Assembly (NCBI GenBank): GCA_028564675.1
Contig: JAOVVO010000036.1
Location: 1-64,000 of the forward strand
From: Onchocerca lupi
Taxonomy: Eukaryota > Nematoda > Chromadorea > Rhabditida > Onchocercidae
DNA: 64,000 nucleotides
Reading direction: 5' to 3'
Shown: positions 27,001-40,165 of the stretch, one piece after another
Position numbering within the stretch: position 1 is the first letter of the stretch
Layout of the letters: each line of letters begins with the position of its first letter
Notes under the pieces: model-generated
Seen by the model: only the letters and a program-made list of their open reading frames with translations
Database searches by the model: none
Told to the model about the DNA's origin: nothing
Program-made: the position numbers and the translations under genes

Positions 27001-30000
27001 ACAGTTCTTTTTCTTTTATTTTATTTCATATTTTTTGAATTTGTTAGTAAAAATCTCAAAATTTTAGGATTCGATTTGAATTTATTCATGGATGACGTGG
27101 AAGAAAAGACATTTCTACAGGAACATAATAAAGCAATGAAAACAATCACACATTTCGATGCTAGGAAACATCGCAAAACGATTACCGCAGCGGTTGCTGA
27201 TGTAATGTTTTTATCAAATTTCAAAAATTTAGTTTGAAAAATTGTTTGATTTTCATGAAGCGAAAAGTTTTAAGGCTTAGCTTTTTCTCTTTTTTAAAAT
27301 TATCTCGATCAACAAGAAATGGTCATTTGACATAGTTTATCTCCTAAATATAATATCATTCCATCCTCGAAAAAATTGGTCGTCGGAGAAAAATTAATGA
27401 CAACAGCTGTGAAAGCCAATCATTGTTTGTTAGGAACCATCGCTATCAACAGATGTCAACATCTTCGTGAAAATTTCCTAAATAAAATGAGATCTTCCAC
27501 TTATTCTACTTAACAGTCATCAGTGACAAATTATTTTTTATTTACATAATGTCCAGCGGCAATCATCAAGTTTTGATGAGGAACGAAAAAAATTTTCGGA
27601 AAAAGATCACTTTGAAATCAGTGACAGTTCTAGCAAACAGTTCCAGTGGTTTCCATTGAAGATTTATTTCTTAATTTAGGTTGTAATTTAGCAAAAATGC
27701 TTAAATTTGCTCTCATAATTAGTCTGAACTATTCAATGGCCAAAATCTCCCGATAAAAGATACGTAAGACTAATCGAGCTATACAAAAAGATAAACAGCA
27801 GGAATCAATTTCTAATGGACAATTCATAGCATTTATTTCTTGATCCACAAAATTAGGGAAATCGATAAATCATCTGATGAAAGGGAGTGCCTAATATGAG
27901 AGTAAACAAAGATTTGGCCATAAATTCAAGTTAGATTTCGATTTTTGATCTTTTTTTTTGGTCAAATTTTAGTTATTTTCGAGTTTCTGTGTAGCAATAT
28001 GTTCTCGCAGTTACAAATTATAATGCATAATCTTTCCAAATAGTTCAAATCAAGAAGACTGTCTAATATCCTACCATTTTAGTTGACAAAAACATTTGGA
28101 AATTCTCAATTTAATTCGTTTGTTTCTTTTTTTTTTTTTTTTTTCAATAAACTAATAACAGCAATTTATATTTGAAGACATTCGCTTTGCATATTCTTTC
28201 ATCCACCGCCATTTTTCGGATGAAAATACAAATTCACAAGAAAAAAGTGACAAATTTAGAGCCTTCCGCGCTCAATAATGTTTTTCGTTACGCATTTCTA
28301 TCTGTCTACTATATTTTCTTTCATATTTTCCTGCATTTTATCGATGTTGTAACATGAAATCATAAGTTACTGAGGGGTTGATTTGGAATAAGTGATAGTG
28401 CTGGCATATACTGAACACCGAAGGAATCAATTGCCAGAAGTTTTTCGTCACCTTTTCCTTCCAATTTTTTCACTTGAAATAGTTACTCAAATGGAAGATA
28501 ACAGGGATGAGTGATAAAATTATTTGAGATGATGGCGATGTCATCTGAGTTGCTATTCTTTCTCAAGGACACATAAGTGTCCCAACAATGACAATAATAA
28601 CTTTTGTAGAAGCCATTACCGTTTCGAGAAAAGTTGACTATTTCATATGAACTATCAACTCCATGCCATAATTCTTTTCATAGTTCAAAATAATACAGTA
28701 ACATATAGATCAGACTGCATCCATAAAGATTATCGTCTTTTGAGAGAAGATTTAGAGCTCCTTGCAAGTATTATCGATCACTTCGTGACCTATCGTCTCC
28801 TCCCTACGCCGGATGCAAAACTTGTCATGCTGCAAGTTGTGATAATATCGGTGTACTACTGATAAATCCAAATTAGCTCCTTAATTTTCAATATATAAGA
28901 ATATATTTTTTGATATCGATCGAGAAACTTGGAAAGAGGCACTTATTTCTAGATTTATATGCTAGGAAATCTTGATAACCATTACAAAATAAGGGAGGAT
29001 TTTTAAATTCACTTTATATCTTATTAAGAACTTATAAAATATGTCACGAAATTTCGAAATTCTTGAATCAATTTAAATAACATAACTATTTCGTCATTAA
29101 AATTGCAATAAATTATTCAAATTTCAATAGTAGAAAGCTTTCTGAAAAATTTGCAAGCTTTCAGTTAAAGATAGAAGCGCCGTCAAGAGTGTCGAAAAAA
29201 GGTGAAGATATGCTAAATTTATTGGATGAAGCAGCAAATAGACCGGATACATCAGCCAAAAGTTCTACAAAGCGAAGCATATCATCGATAAGAAGAAAAC
29301 AAGCACAATGAGAAGTAGCTGTTATTTAAGCAAAAATTTTGTAAAAGTTTTCAACTTTTAAAAGCTTAAAAACTTCATTGCTAATCGCATCGCATGCAAA
29401 AACCACATTTTCTTGGAAATGATTGTTAGATGTATTCTTAATTTAAGTTATCAAACTGTGGTAAATGAATTTCATTTTATTTCCATATTTGATTTTTTTT
29501 ACCATTTTTCATCAAATTTTTTCGCGCGAGATGCAAAGTTTTCAAACATTTTGAAAAAACGGAACCAGTCTTACCAGATAAGTTCTATTTTTTGGATTTT
29601 AAGACAATTTTTAAATATCATCCCCTACCTTCGCGGTAGGAAGCAATGATAATTTAATAATTGTATATTGCAAGCTTGGTTCCTTGATTAAAGCTTAAAG
29701 CCAAAATCATACTTGAGGCTTTAATCATTCAAAATTAAATTTCTAATCAAGTTGACTGAGAAGCATTGGAGCGGAAGTTCATTAGCGTGACATTAATCTA
29801 TTCTCACTGAACCAATAATAATAAATTATTAAAGGTATTGAGTAGACCTGTTGTAATCATTCATCTTTTAGAAGATTTCAGTAATCGATTGAAAGACGAC
29901 AATTTCAGTGAATTTTTTCGTCAAATTTCAAAATCAGATGTATCAGATACGGATGAGAACTATTGAAATAAAGTGTAGATTCCAATATCAAGCGATGGAA

Positions 30001-33000
30001 TGATAACAGGCAGAGAAATGATACTAAACCATCCCTAATTACAACTTCCATTACTATCAGAAGTATTTTAGTCATACTTGAGAAAAATCCTCTAATTTTC
30101 TTCTGCAAATTACTTTATAAATTCCTATAAATCTCTTCATTATTTCAATAAGTCATCCTAATTTTTATCGTTTCACGTCACGGATAAATTTCTTTGAAGG
30201 ATGCACCACTAGATTAGATGTCAAGTTTACCGTATAATCTTATGCAATTGAACTTTGATCATGATGGTGTTGACCCCTCCTTCCATGTCTTCCAGTATTA
30301 TCTGAAGGACAAAATACTTGCACAAATAACTATGTCATTTGAAACTATGTAAATATTGCATAAGTGCGTATTTGAATTGGAAATTTATGGGTTCTGTCCA
30401 AATTTTATGAATCTGACATAAAATTTGAAACTTTAATGTATTTTAAGTGTTAAAAAGGACATAATTCCATTGTGGTGCACAACATATTAAGGACAATTCT
30501 TCAATTTAATCTCATCATAAGGATGAGGTAATGGTAATGATGATGAAGATGAGCAAGGAAAGTGTGAATTCCCGTTTATGAGAAGGACAGTGACCTTAAC
30601 GATATTCTCCAGTCCATTTATGATCTCCCAGGGGTCATTTTGAATGTCCCTGAAGAGCAGCACTTGCACACAAAGTCCTTCACTTTCTCTTGCCTCAGAG
30701 CCAATATTTTACTTCTCTTTTCAGTAAACATCTTTTAGGGATTATTGAAAATGAAACAAGTGACCACCAGATGACCACTGACTATCTTTCTTCCCTTCCA
30801 ATCTTTAGTTTTAGCTTTTGTCTTACACAAGTTGGGATTAGTTAGAAAAGCAAATATTTCAACCTTATTGATACTATCGAAGACAGAATAAGAATGGAAA
30901 TGTCAACAGTCTGTCAAGTACACGGGCAGTGGTAGCATCAACTGACCAGCTTAACGCTCACTATTCGAATATTTTCCGTAAATCATTCATTAATTCCTAC
31001 GTAAACAATGAAAAATTAAGTTGCGACCTAAAATATCTGATAAAAGTCTGAGCTACTTAAGAGATTTGAGAGATTATGCGAGCATCCTTCGAAATAAATA
31101 AAAACTTAAAAACGATGTTCAGTAGCTATCATTATGAATTATCTCTTCAAACAGCCCCTTTTGTTATTGGTATTAGAAATAACTGTAATATTCAAGAATG
31201 AAGATGAAGTTCTGTCCTCGTGATGAATAAGAGAATTAAATTCATTCATTTTTCCAATCTCACATAATTTCTGTAGTGGTCTTGATATATTTTATTTCGA
31301 TCAACTATTTGATCAAACTTTCTCTCCAAGAATGGTTGGACTGGTCAAGAAAAATTTGCCACGTATATATAATATATGCTGAGATACTGTATAATAAAAA
31401 AGATCCAAAACAAAATTGAATTTGTATGATTCAAAATAGTTGAAAATTGCTTATAGCAAATTTGATTATTTATTTGTTGGTTTTTCTTCCGGTTTGAATA
31501 ATACTAGACTTTAGATTTTTCTTTGGAGGACTAGTTTTGATATCTCATCCAATTTCATTTCCAATTAATTCATCATCAAAGCTATTCAATTCCATTCAAT
31601 AAATATACTGTTTTAATTTTAAAAAATCTATTAAGATAGGAATATACATTTTTCAAATCTTCTCTTTTGATATTCGATGTGAAATGAACAAAATCGATGA
31701 TATTAATTAGATATAGGAAATTTCATGATTTCGAGTATTCAAGTATTTGAATAACAATCTGATACGAAGCATTCCTTTATTACTATTCTTCTCACTGCTA
31801 ACATTAAATCTATTGCTTCATTACTAGCAATTCATTTGTTATTTTGCACATTTTATTTTGTCAGTTCCTTTCCAGTACGCAAATCAATCTAATTTTGATA
31901 AATGGCAAATGATATCTGACCTTGAGAAGACAGGTTCCCGGTTCGGCATCTTCCTTAACGGTAATATCGTATAACGGTTTTGAGAAAATGGGTGGTCGAT
32001 CGCTGTTGTCAATGACTTGAGCAATAACATCAACTGTTGAGGATAATGGCGGAATGCCGGAATCCTCCGCACGAACACGAAAACGATGCTCTTCGAGCGA
32101 ACAATCAAACTGAAACATTCAATTTTTACGAGCTTTTCGAAAAAAAAAAAAAAAAAAGTTGAAAATTTACGCAAAAAGTAGCAAAAATTGGAAAGTGACT
32201 GTTAAAAGTATCGAAATTTGTGAAATAAGTAAATTAAATGTGTTAATGTAAAGATATGATGTTTCGGAATTCTGGAAGAAAAGAAAGAGAACGAACATTT
32301 TCGTGAAGATTCAGGATGCCGGTTTCGGATTCAATTTCGAACAGACTTGTGCCCGAAAGAGTATAATGGATCCGAGCATTTTCTCCACTATCCAGATCTG
32401 ATGCATGAATTTGTACCAATTTATAATGCGTTCTAGATCGATTAAACCTTACCTGGATTACTGATTTCTCAAATTTGGGTGCATTATCATTAACATCAAG
32501 TATCTGAAAATATTTGGAAGAATTTAAATTTCGAAAACTATGCCACACATCATATTAATTTATTTGAATTTGAAATTCATTAATTTCTTCAAAGATATTG
32601 GAAATTTACTTCAAAGAACACCGGAATCTTCAACAGTTGCCTCTCGTGCGACTTTATTGTAAAAAATAAATTGTATTCGGACTTTTGTTCGCGATCAAAG
32701 GAGCCACAAGCTAGTATCAAGTAAACACCAGATGAATCAGTTTCTTTGATGCACAGTGCATCGCATCCACTTACTGATAATTCGCTGTAATTTTGAAATT
32801 AATCCGTAAAAATTAGTTCAAGTGAATATTTGTCCTTACTAATATTCTGAATGGCAATCTTCAGAAGCAACAATCACGGATAAAGTTCAAGTATTTTTGA
32901 TCTACCTTCAAGATTCGACTTCTTCAAAACAAAAATTTTGTAGGATGCAAGAAAAACAATGAACGAACCTTTCTTGGGGTACGTTTTGTACAGCGATCCG

Positions 33001-36000
33001 AGCAACAACGTGACCTATTGTAATATTTTCATAAAGTTGTGGTTTATTGTTATTAGTAAGCCAAAAAATATCAAAATTAAGCTTTGATTGGTTGCTGTTC
33101 TGAACCGTAACAGTTAGGAAAATTGTAGATTCAAGAGGCTGAGGTAGTCCATGATCACTGGCAACAATAAGAAGCTGATAAACTGATCCAGAAACGAGAA
33201 GTTTCGAGTCGCTCACTCGGACCACGCCAGTTTCACCATCAATTTGAAATGGAAGCTTCAGATCAGCGTGGCTCTATAAATGCACGATCATTTGCATTCT
33301 AATCAAATATATCGAATGATTCTGCTCACTGATAAAGACCAAATCACCTCATTCATCGAGAAAGGATCATACAGAAGCTGACAGGAATCAGAAAAAAAAG
33401 GAAAGAATTGCCACCTTTGCAATGGAATAAGCTACTCGAGCATTTTCGTCAAGATCAGCATCTACAGCGTGAACCGTTGCAACCACGTAATCCATTGGAG
33501 CATTCCACGGGATTGAAGCATTGTATCTGTCCTGGCTAAATTTTGGAGCATTATCGTTTGCATCCAGAACTGTCACGTTGACAAGCATCCTACCATTACT
33601 AAAAATTATCAGATAACGATTACTCAGAACTGAACTAATCATTCGCTTGCATGTAGCGATCATTATAAACTAGACTGGCTAACTTCATTTGATCATTTTA
33701 TCAGCTATCATTTCGTCCAAGTTTACTTTCACGATACTCTTTTGATTATTTCGGATTATTTACTTCATTTCCTTATCAGAATTCCCTATATGATATTTTG
33801 CAGTAGTTACTGCACAGAAATACAAATTTGCTCAATTTATCTGGAATTCAATATGCTTGTAAATAATACTTTGGTGGATCACCACCATCCAAAGCTTCGA
33901 TCAGAAGTTCATACTGATCGCGATATTCTCGATCTAGCTGTCCATTTACAACCAAGTCAACGTATAGCATCGAATTGATTCGTTTACTTGATAATCTTAA
34001 ATTAAAAGTAATTTTTAAAAGTAAAGTCTTGAAGAATATATCTATTCTTGCTCATTGAAGCAAACTAATGAACATTCATTCATATTTAATTATTGCTTCT
34101 AATGAAACAGTATCAAGTAAATTCGTAAAACAACTATTGTTCCTTCGCTATTTGTCCTGAACTTTTCAACTACAATACTTTTTAATTTTATATTTTATCA
34201 TTTCTTCCAATAGAAAAGAACCCCAAATACCTGAATGCATTATTGACATTTCCGGATAGAATATGATACTTGATCACTGATAGCGGAGGCGAATCATTAT
34301 CTACTGCAGGTGGTATTGAAATTTCTGAATTTAGCGCTGCAAATTCGGAAATGGCCACCTAGAAGCTTTGTATTGTATGAATATTTAAAATTTAGTGTAC
34401 TAAATTTAAATACTGATAAATTGTAAAATTATAGGTAGTTATCCGAAAGGAATTATTAAACTAAATTTAAATGTCATTTATAGTATTTTGAACTAATTTC
34501 GTCCATTGTTTAATGAATTTGATAATTTCAAAAAAAAAAAAAAATCAAAGATTTCCTTTCAGATTATTGGGTATTTAGCGTAGTGCTTTGTTCTGTTCAC
34601 AACAAATGAGTTTTATTGATTCGGTAGATGATTTCCAACTGTGACAATCACTCCTTTCAATTTCCCCGTTTGTTCAGTGTGAGAACGAATGTCTAATTGC
34701 AGTATGTTCACTTTTTTGCTCAAATTCGAAAATTTCAATATCGAAATAAGGATAGTGAAAGAGGAAAAGATAATGGAAAATATCACTATTATTATTATTA
34801 TTATTACAAAGCATTTCTTGGCCTCATTGAATTAAGAATTTCTAAATTTTCAAATTAATGAATAATTATTATTTAAAAAGAAACTATTATATTTGAATTA
34901 AATAATTTAAACAATAAGGAACTTCTATAAATCAAAAAAAAAAAATTCGATTGAAACTCATTTCTTTTATTGTGCCAAGTATAAAAGATTGAAATTAAAT
35001 AATTCACAATGATGCAAATCTACAGAAATCTGTCGAAATGCAAATTTTAAAAAAGTAAAAAGGAAATGATTTTGTTATTTTTTTAGCAGATTTATTAAAA
35101 TCAAAATTTTTTAGTGTCCATAAAATTTTGTTCATCGATGCTTAGCAATTAGCTAACAGCTTTCGAATTTGTTTTGTCTTTCACAGTCAAGTTTTATTTT
35201 CGGAATTTAATTATTTAACTTTTGAAATTTTGATTTTATATCGAAGTGACAATATTATCGTATTTCAAATATTTGTTGGGACAGCAAAAAGCTTTTTCGT
35301 TTGATTCAACTCGTGATATTAAACGAGGTCAAACGCATATATCTCCGCGGGAAAGAGAACGAAGGAAGTGATATAACTATTATTTGAAACGAAAAATTTT
35401 TTGGAAAAAACTGTTACGGACGAATTGCATGTCTTTGTAGTATTTATATTAGAAGACTGAGAGTTTTCGAATCTCCGTAAAGATAATTTCGAAGAAATTT
35501 TGACGGAAAATCTCAAATTAAAACTGATAGAAAATATCAAAATTCACAGCCTTTCAGATTTCTGTAAAATTGTGTCATTGCAATTTATTCAACTTTCATT
35601 TTTAAAATTAGCATAATTGAAAGAATTAATTTTTGATATGATCAAGTTATAATCGAGCATATTGAGATTTATAAAATTTACCTATTGATTAAATATTTAA
35701 TTAACTTTTTATCGAAAAGAAGTCACCATCAAATTACTAAATATAAAGCACGATACCAAAGTAGAATTTGCTTGCTGCAAGATATCTGTAGCTTGTTCAG
35801 AGCCAAAACATCAGGAAGAAGCAGAAAAAGAATAATTATTCATGAAAAGACATTGTTTCTGGACGTTAAACAAATTATGCCTCATCCACTTGAAACAAGA
35901 AAGTTTGTTTCATTTAATTCCCAACGAAATAGGTCAAGTAAACTTACATCAATCGAAGAAACAGGAAACGTTGGCGTATTATCATTCTCATCAATAACAT

Positions 36001-37648
36001 TTACTACAACGTGAATGGCTTCGCCGTATGAACGGTTATCTACGGGTACGGCGATCAAATGGTAGGAAGTGCGACGTTCATGATCCAGCTCACGTAACAC
36101 ACGTATTTCACCACTTATTTCTTCCACTGCCAAGTACTGCAGTTAAAGAAATTGCTCATACCCAGTTCGCAGTAATTTTAGTTTTCCGATAAATTTTTTT
36201 AAAAATTCATAAATAACTTTGAGGAGTTTGAAATTCCAAAAGCATCGCGTAACTAGACTTGACCTTAAATTTATCGAATTCGATAGTTCGATAAATCTAA
36301 AGCTGATCTTCTATTTCTTTCATATAATCAAAAGGAAATTTCTTTAGTCAAAAAGTACATTCTTTAAAACTATATTCAGTTTGCTCCCTCATTTTCTTCA
36401 TCTTACTGCCTTTGTCGACACATTTTTCTCGATAGTATTTAATTTTCTTATCGATTTTTAGCTTCTTTCAAATTTGCGAATTTAATTTTACTTGAGTATA
36501 CTTCTCAACTCTTATTAGAAAGATTGCAATGATTTCTTAAAGACAATAGTTATATCTCAACATTGCTAAGATCTATCTATATCTTATTCCTGACTTCCCG
36601 ATATTTCTCAATATTCGATTACTTTTTTAGTTCCGATCTTATGAAGAAGAAAAATTATTACTTCTTTAATGCTTTTTTTCTTTTTTGGAATAGTTTAACG
36701 AAGAAATCAGTGAACTAGCAAATGATGGGTGAAAGTAAATTTATTTAAAAAAGTTTAAAAAGAATTGAAAAAGTTTAGAACGTAAAATTTTTTCCGAGCA
36801 AAAGATTATGTTCCATTCTTTCTTTTTCTTTTCAGTCGCTCTTTCATTTTTCATTCTTTGAATTTTTTTCCTTCTTTTTGAATTTTAAAACTTTTTAAAA
36901 CTTGATAGTAATTCGAAATTTCCAACGCTAATGGAAATGAAAGTTAAGATGAATGAATATTATCGCATATTATCTAGGCTCTAAGTTGCTACAACAATGG
37001 TAGCATATTTTTAGACACTACATCGACAACCTTGCGAATTAACTGATTTCAATTCGTTTAGCCTATATTTATAATTGGTTTGTCGCCAACCATCCCGTAG
37101 CTATGGCGCTGCTGAGGTCATCCTTTCAATTTATTTAAATTGCTTCATGCAACAAATTACTTTGAATTTTAGAGTTTTGACAAGAATTTCAAAATTTCTT
37201 GAAAATTTTTACGCTTAGAAAGAGAAAATAATAGATTAGGACATGTCGTAATTTCATATGATTTTCGAAAAATAAGATGGAAAAAGAAAGCTGACAATAA
37301 AAAGAGCTTTTTGGAATACTTTTTAATGATTTCTTAGCTAATCTGGATTTTTTTAAATCTTGGATTAAAATGAAGTCACTTTGTTGCCCATAAAATATAA
37401 AAGGAAGCCTGTATCAGCAAATTCATTATTGCAAAAAAATACTTATAGCCACTTACTTTTTCAGTTTCTCCAGTATTATCCGGATAAACAGTGTAAAAAT
37501 TTGCTTTAATACCATCGGATGGAGTACCATTAAAATAGCCAATGATATGTCCAACAGGTGCTTGTTCAGAAATATTGAAAACTCTTTTCTTTTCACATAT
37601 AATATCTTGGAATACAGTAATTATTATCAGTGCTTGATATATAAACAT
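6844..37648 (-). CDS. cdh-1: giant Dachsous-like cadherin (CDH-1 type), complete
   Basis: Fifty exons join in phase into about 2,814 residues. A signal peptide (about residues 1-20) starts at the ATG at 37648. About 25 cadherin repeats follow, recognised by A-D-D and DxNDNxP-type motifs (DENDNTPTF, LDANDNAPKF, EDVNDNAPIF, TDENDNVPVF and others). One membrane span lies at about residues 2603-2626 (exon 8428-8592), followed by a basic stop-transfer stretch. The ~188-residue tail is Ser/Thr-rich with an acidic segment, SGIDPDDISVTSSVTDYL, and ends in KKQQH. There are no EGF or laminin-G domains before the membrane, unlike Fat-type cadherins. Length and layout fit Dachsous/CDH-1, a cell-surface adhesion protein that acts with Fat in planar polarity and tissue growth. 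The gene name is an inference from layout; family membership is certain. Intron 9 (24052-31920) contains the OSCP1 gene on the other strand. Confidence 0.88.
23483..23551. repeat. (TG)n microsatellite in a cadherin intron
   Basis: About 70 bases of near-perfect TG/CA dinucleotide repeat, with a few interruptions (TTTG and TATG), in the intron between exons 10 and 11 of the cadherin gene. The long His/Thr and Cys/Val open frames over this stretch come from the repeat and are not genes. Confidence 0.97.
24465..29311 (+). CDS. oscp1: OSCP1 homologue, nested inside a cadherin intron
   Basis: Nine exons read in phase: 24465-24542, 24832-25010, 25233-25401, 25617-25691, 26048-26257, 26501-26578, 26784-26889, 27068-27201, 29165-29311, giving 391 residues (human OSCP1 has about 380). 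The protein tracks the OSCP1 family from end to end: MPLLFLNMGSEMVYIVQQRL at the start, then KFLKELFKPQ, HSSIMRLN, SMDKLYALMTM, NHLDCI, VSLFLRENK and LGINMYKS, then DDELRLLSALI, GFDLNLF and, near the end, GEDMLNLLDE. OSCP1 (organic solute carrier partner 1) was described as modulating solute transport in mammals and has also been linked to ciliary or flagellar function; its biochemical role is not settled. The gene lies entirely within the 7.9-kb cadherin intron, on the opposite strand. The intron before the last exon is long (about 2 kb) and could hide an extra exon. Confidence 0.9.
25812..25902. repeat. long near-perfect inverted repeat (hairpin) in an OSCP1 intron
   Basis: Left arm 25812-25853 and right arm 25859-25902 are reverse complements over about 42 bp, with a 5-base loop (TCTTT). 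The only difference is a 2-base insertion (AT) in the right arm. It lies in the intron between OSCP1 exons 4 and 5, which is also intronic for the cadherin on the other strand. Such a structure could be a small foldback transposon or, if transcribed, a double-stranded RNA source. Nothing in the sequence chooses between these. Confidence 0.93.
29312..31920. other. remainder of the large cadherin intron, no gene seen
   Basis: This 2.6-kb stretch follows the OSCP1 stop codon and precedes (in the + direction) the end of cadherin exon 9. It must hold the OSCP1 3' untranslated region. The open frames in it are short, without similarity, and AT-driven. No RNA gene was recognised. Confidence 0.6.
31921..37648 (-). 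other. cdh-1: exon map of the cadherin gene, exons 1-9
   Basis: In order of translation: 1, 37648-37457 (signal peptide and start of repeat 1); 2, 36136-35948; 3, 34358-34231; 4, 33995-33870; 5, 33598-33415; 6, 33273-32969; 7, 32784-32610; 8, 32503-32297; 9, 32109-31921. All have GT donors and AG acceptors and keep the frame. Exon 9 ends CLLK in phase 0 and continues with VTANNS in exon 10 at 24051, across the 7.9-kb intron. Intron 1 is 1.3 kb. Confidence 0.85.
36269..36296. repeat. short inverted repeat in cadherin intron 1
   Basis: ATTTATCGAA (36269-36278) and TTCGATAAAT (36287-36296) are perfect 10-bp inverted arms around an 8-base spacer, itself TTCGATAG. It is AT-rich and could be chance; no role is assigned. 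Confidence 0.7.
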
Positions 37649-39994
37649 TCGGATAATAGTTAAACAGGAGAATTACTGTAGTAAGATGAAAATGGATAGT
37701 TTTTGCATATGAGTTAGACCCGAGGTCATCGACAGGGTCATCACATCATGGTCGATCTGAAAGGCAACCATCACCAATAGATGATAATAATCAACAGATA
37801 CCATTCTAGTCCGCATAACATCTGTTACATTACATCGGCATTAGTACTTTGATGATTATTTTAAGACAATTAAAAAAACACTTCAATGAATAGGTTTTTT
37901 TTTCGAAGAATCATCCAAGTACTCTTATTATAAGAATGAAACCAATGAACAAAGAACTTGGAATCATGCATCTGATTCAAATGTACGTCATTCTAAGTAT
38001 AGGATGCGTGGTTGGAGCATAGAATATGTGATTCGAATTTCCATGCATTTCCTAAATACATAGTCCAGCAATCTGCGCTATATTTTGAAGCAGTTGCTGA
38101 AAAATTTATTAATAAACCTTTTTAAACCTTTCAATTTCAAAAGATTTGAATTGAATACATGCCATTACTAGGAACTATTCCTTGTAACTCCAACATTTTT
38201 CTCTCTTTATTTGCAGTTAGCTTATATTCTGAAGAAATAACTACACTGTCTTCTGATGGAAAAATGATGAAGTTAGACAACATATCAGTAGAATGACAGA
38301 TAATGATTGGGTATCAAAATGCAATTATTGAATTTTGTATTTGCTAAAAACAGGTTTCTCAGAAGGGCACATCTTCATTTGGCATTTTCGTTCACACGAT
38401 GCAAGGAACATAAAAATACTTCGAGATATACCTATATGATGCGGTAAATCCCGGGATCTGATGAAATTTTTGTTGAAGGAAGGCTATAATTAATCTTTTC
38501 TTTAGCTCCACTAATTTTGAATTACAAGAAAAGCAAAGAAAAAAAAGTGGAATGAAAACGAAATAAGCAAAAAAATTTAATTAAAGAAATTTCTCACAAA
38601 TAGACCAAAAATATAATTGAAAAGAATAGATAAAAACAACTCTTTCAATTATGAATAGTTAAAATGAAGTTAACTAAATTAATGACATCCTTTCCAACCG
38701 CTCTGTCTCAATGATATGGTCCTGAAGCCTGCCTGATTATGATGATGAAATGGACTGACAACAACCAATACAGATTCCATTTGAGAATGAAAGGTAATAT
38801 TTGGTAAATGAAATGCCGAGTCTAATTTGCACTAAACGAAAAATTGACTAACTCCAAATGCAAACGTTTACGGTTTGTTTTTGAAAAAGAATGAATGAAT
38901 TTTCTAAGCATCCATTTCCATCGGAGAAATTGAAGTTAAGAAGAATGATGTGAGCATGATAGAAAATCAATTCACCTGTCGATGGATGGATATCTAAGCT
39001 TACTTCATTGACCTGAAACGTTTGTCGAAGACGATGTCATCGTTGCTATCGAGGGTCATGCGTTGAATCAGGCAGTTTGATGGACTCATATGGGTCAACT
39101 GGAGAGGCGGAAAATGAAGTGCAAGAAGAGAAGGATAAATAAATAAATTATACTGATAATAGCTGAACGGGAATGAGTAAAACGTGGAACGACTTGTGAA
39201 GTGCACAGAGAGCATTATTCGAAGGCAATCATTCCATTGTTGTTGGAAGTCTCTTCGACGGGGGAAAGTATCGAAAGTTGTACTTAACGAATTATAAGTC
39301 CTGTTTAATTCTCATTTTCAAAAGATTGCTACTTTTTCAAATATATCATTCAAAAAAAAAAAAAGAAAAAACAATTAGTCATTTATGTTATTGAAGACAA
39401 GTCTTATTATTATCTGTCACCATTACTGAATTTTTTTATAAATGGAGAAAAATTCATCAAATTCAAATTTAATACTAAGTTCGAATTCCACTTTTTTGAT
39501 ACAAAATGCATGCGAGAATTGATAATCAATTAATTCTGGAGCAGTAATGCTAAAGATGGAAAATTAATTCAATATTAATTTAAATTTTATGGATCAAACA
39601 ATCCAAGTTTGCCAACAAATCGAGCAACTGATGGAATGAAAAGCAGCGCAGACAGAATAGCAAATAGAAAGTGATGTAAATGATGCAATAAGTAATAAAC
39701 AATGCAATAGATTAACGAGTAATGCAAGTAATATGCCTTGCATCGCTACACCTGAAAAGGGACAATACCGCCAAAGGCATGGTCAGATCAGTGTGAGGGA
39801 GGTGACAGAAAGGCATATTTTAAAACTTTCTGAAGGAGAAAAGAAGAAATTTGAGAAGAAGCACAAAGGCATCTAATAAGATTTAATGAATTTCAAATGG
39901 GTGAGATGAATGTGTCATCCATCGACCAGTTTATCATTTTGTAATATTAAGTGAATTGCGGCAGCGAACGTTGTACAGGATGGATCTAGACCTG

Positions 39995-40165
39995 TCGCTG
40001 CATTTCTTGTAGTTTTCTCGGGTCAGAGAGGAGGGGACATGCAGGAACATGAGGAAGGTGACGAGTTGACAGCAAGGGGACAAGGCTGATAAGAGGACGA
40101 GGTTAGAAGGGAACGAGGTTGACAGCAAGAGGCGGTGTCAAAAGGATAAGAAGGACACCGCCTTC
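39995..40165. other. purine-rich, G-rich island ending in a 10-bp hairpin
   Basis: Within AT-rich intergenic sequence this ~170-base stretch is rich in G and A on the plus strand. Two related segments contain GAGTTGACAGCAAG (near 40060-40075) and GAGGTTGACAGCAAG (near 40115-40129). It ends in a perfect inverted repeat, AGGCGGTGTC (40130-40139) with GACACCGCCT (40154-40163). No convincing protein frame was found on either strand. It might be a noncoding RNA or a repeat fragment; the function is unknown. Confidence 0.55.

Noticed and set aside
27365..27513. Open frame within the last OSCP1 intron (GEKLMTTAVKANHC)
   Set aside because: Stops soon, does not match OSCP1, and phase does not fit either neighbouring exon.
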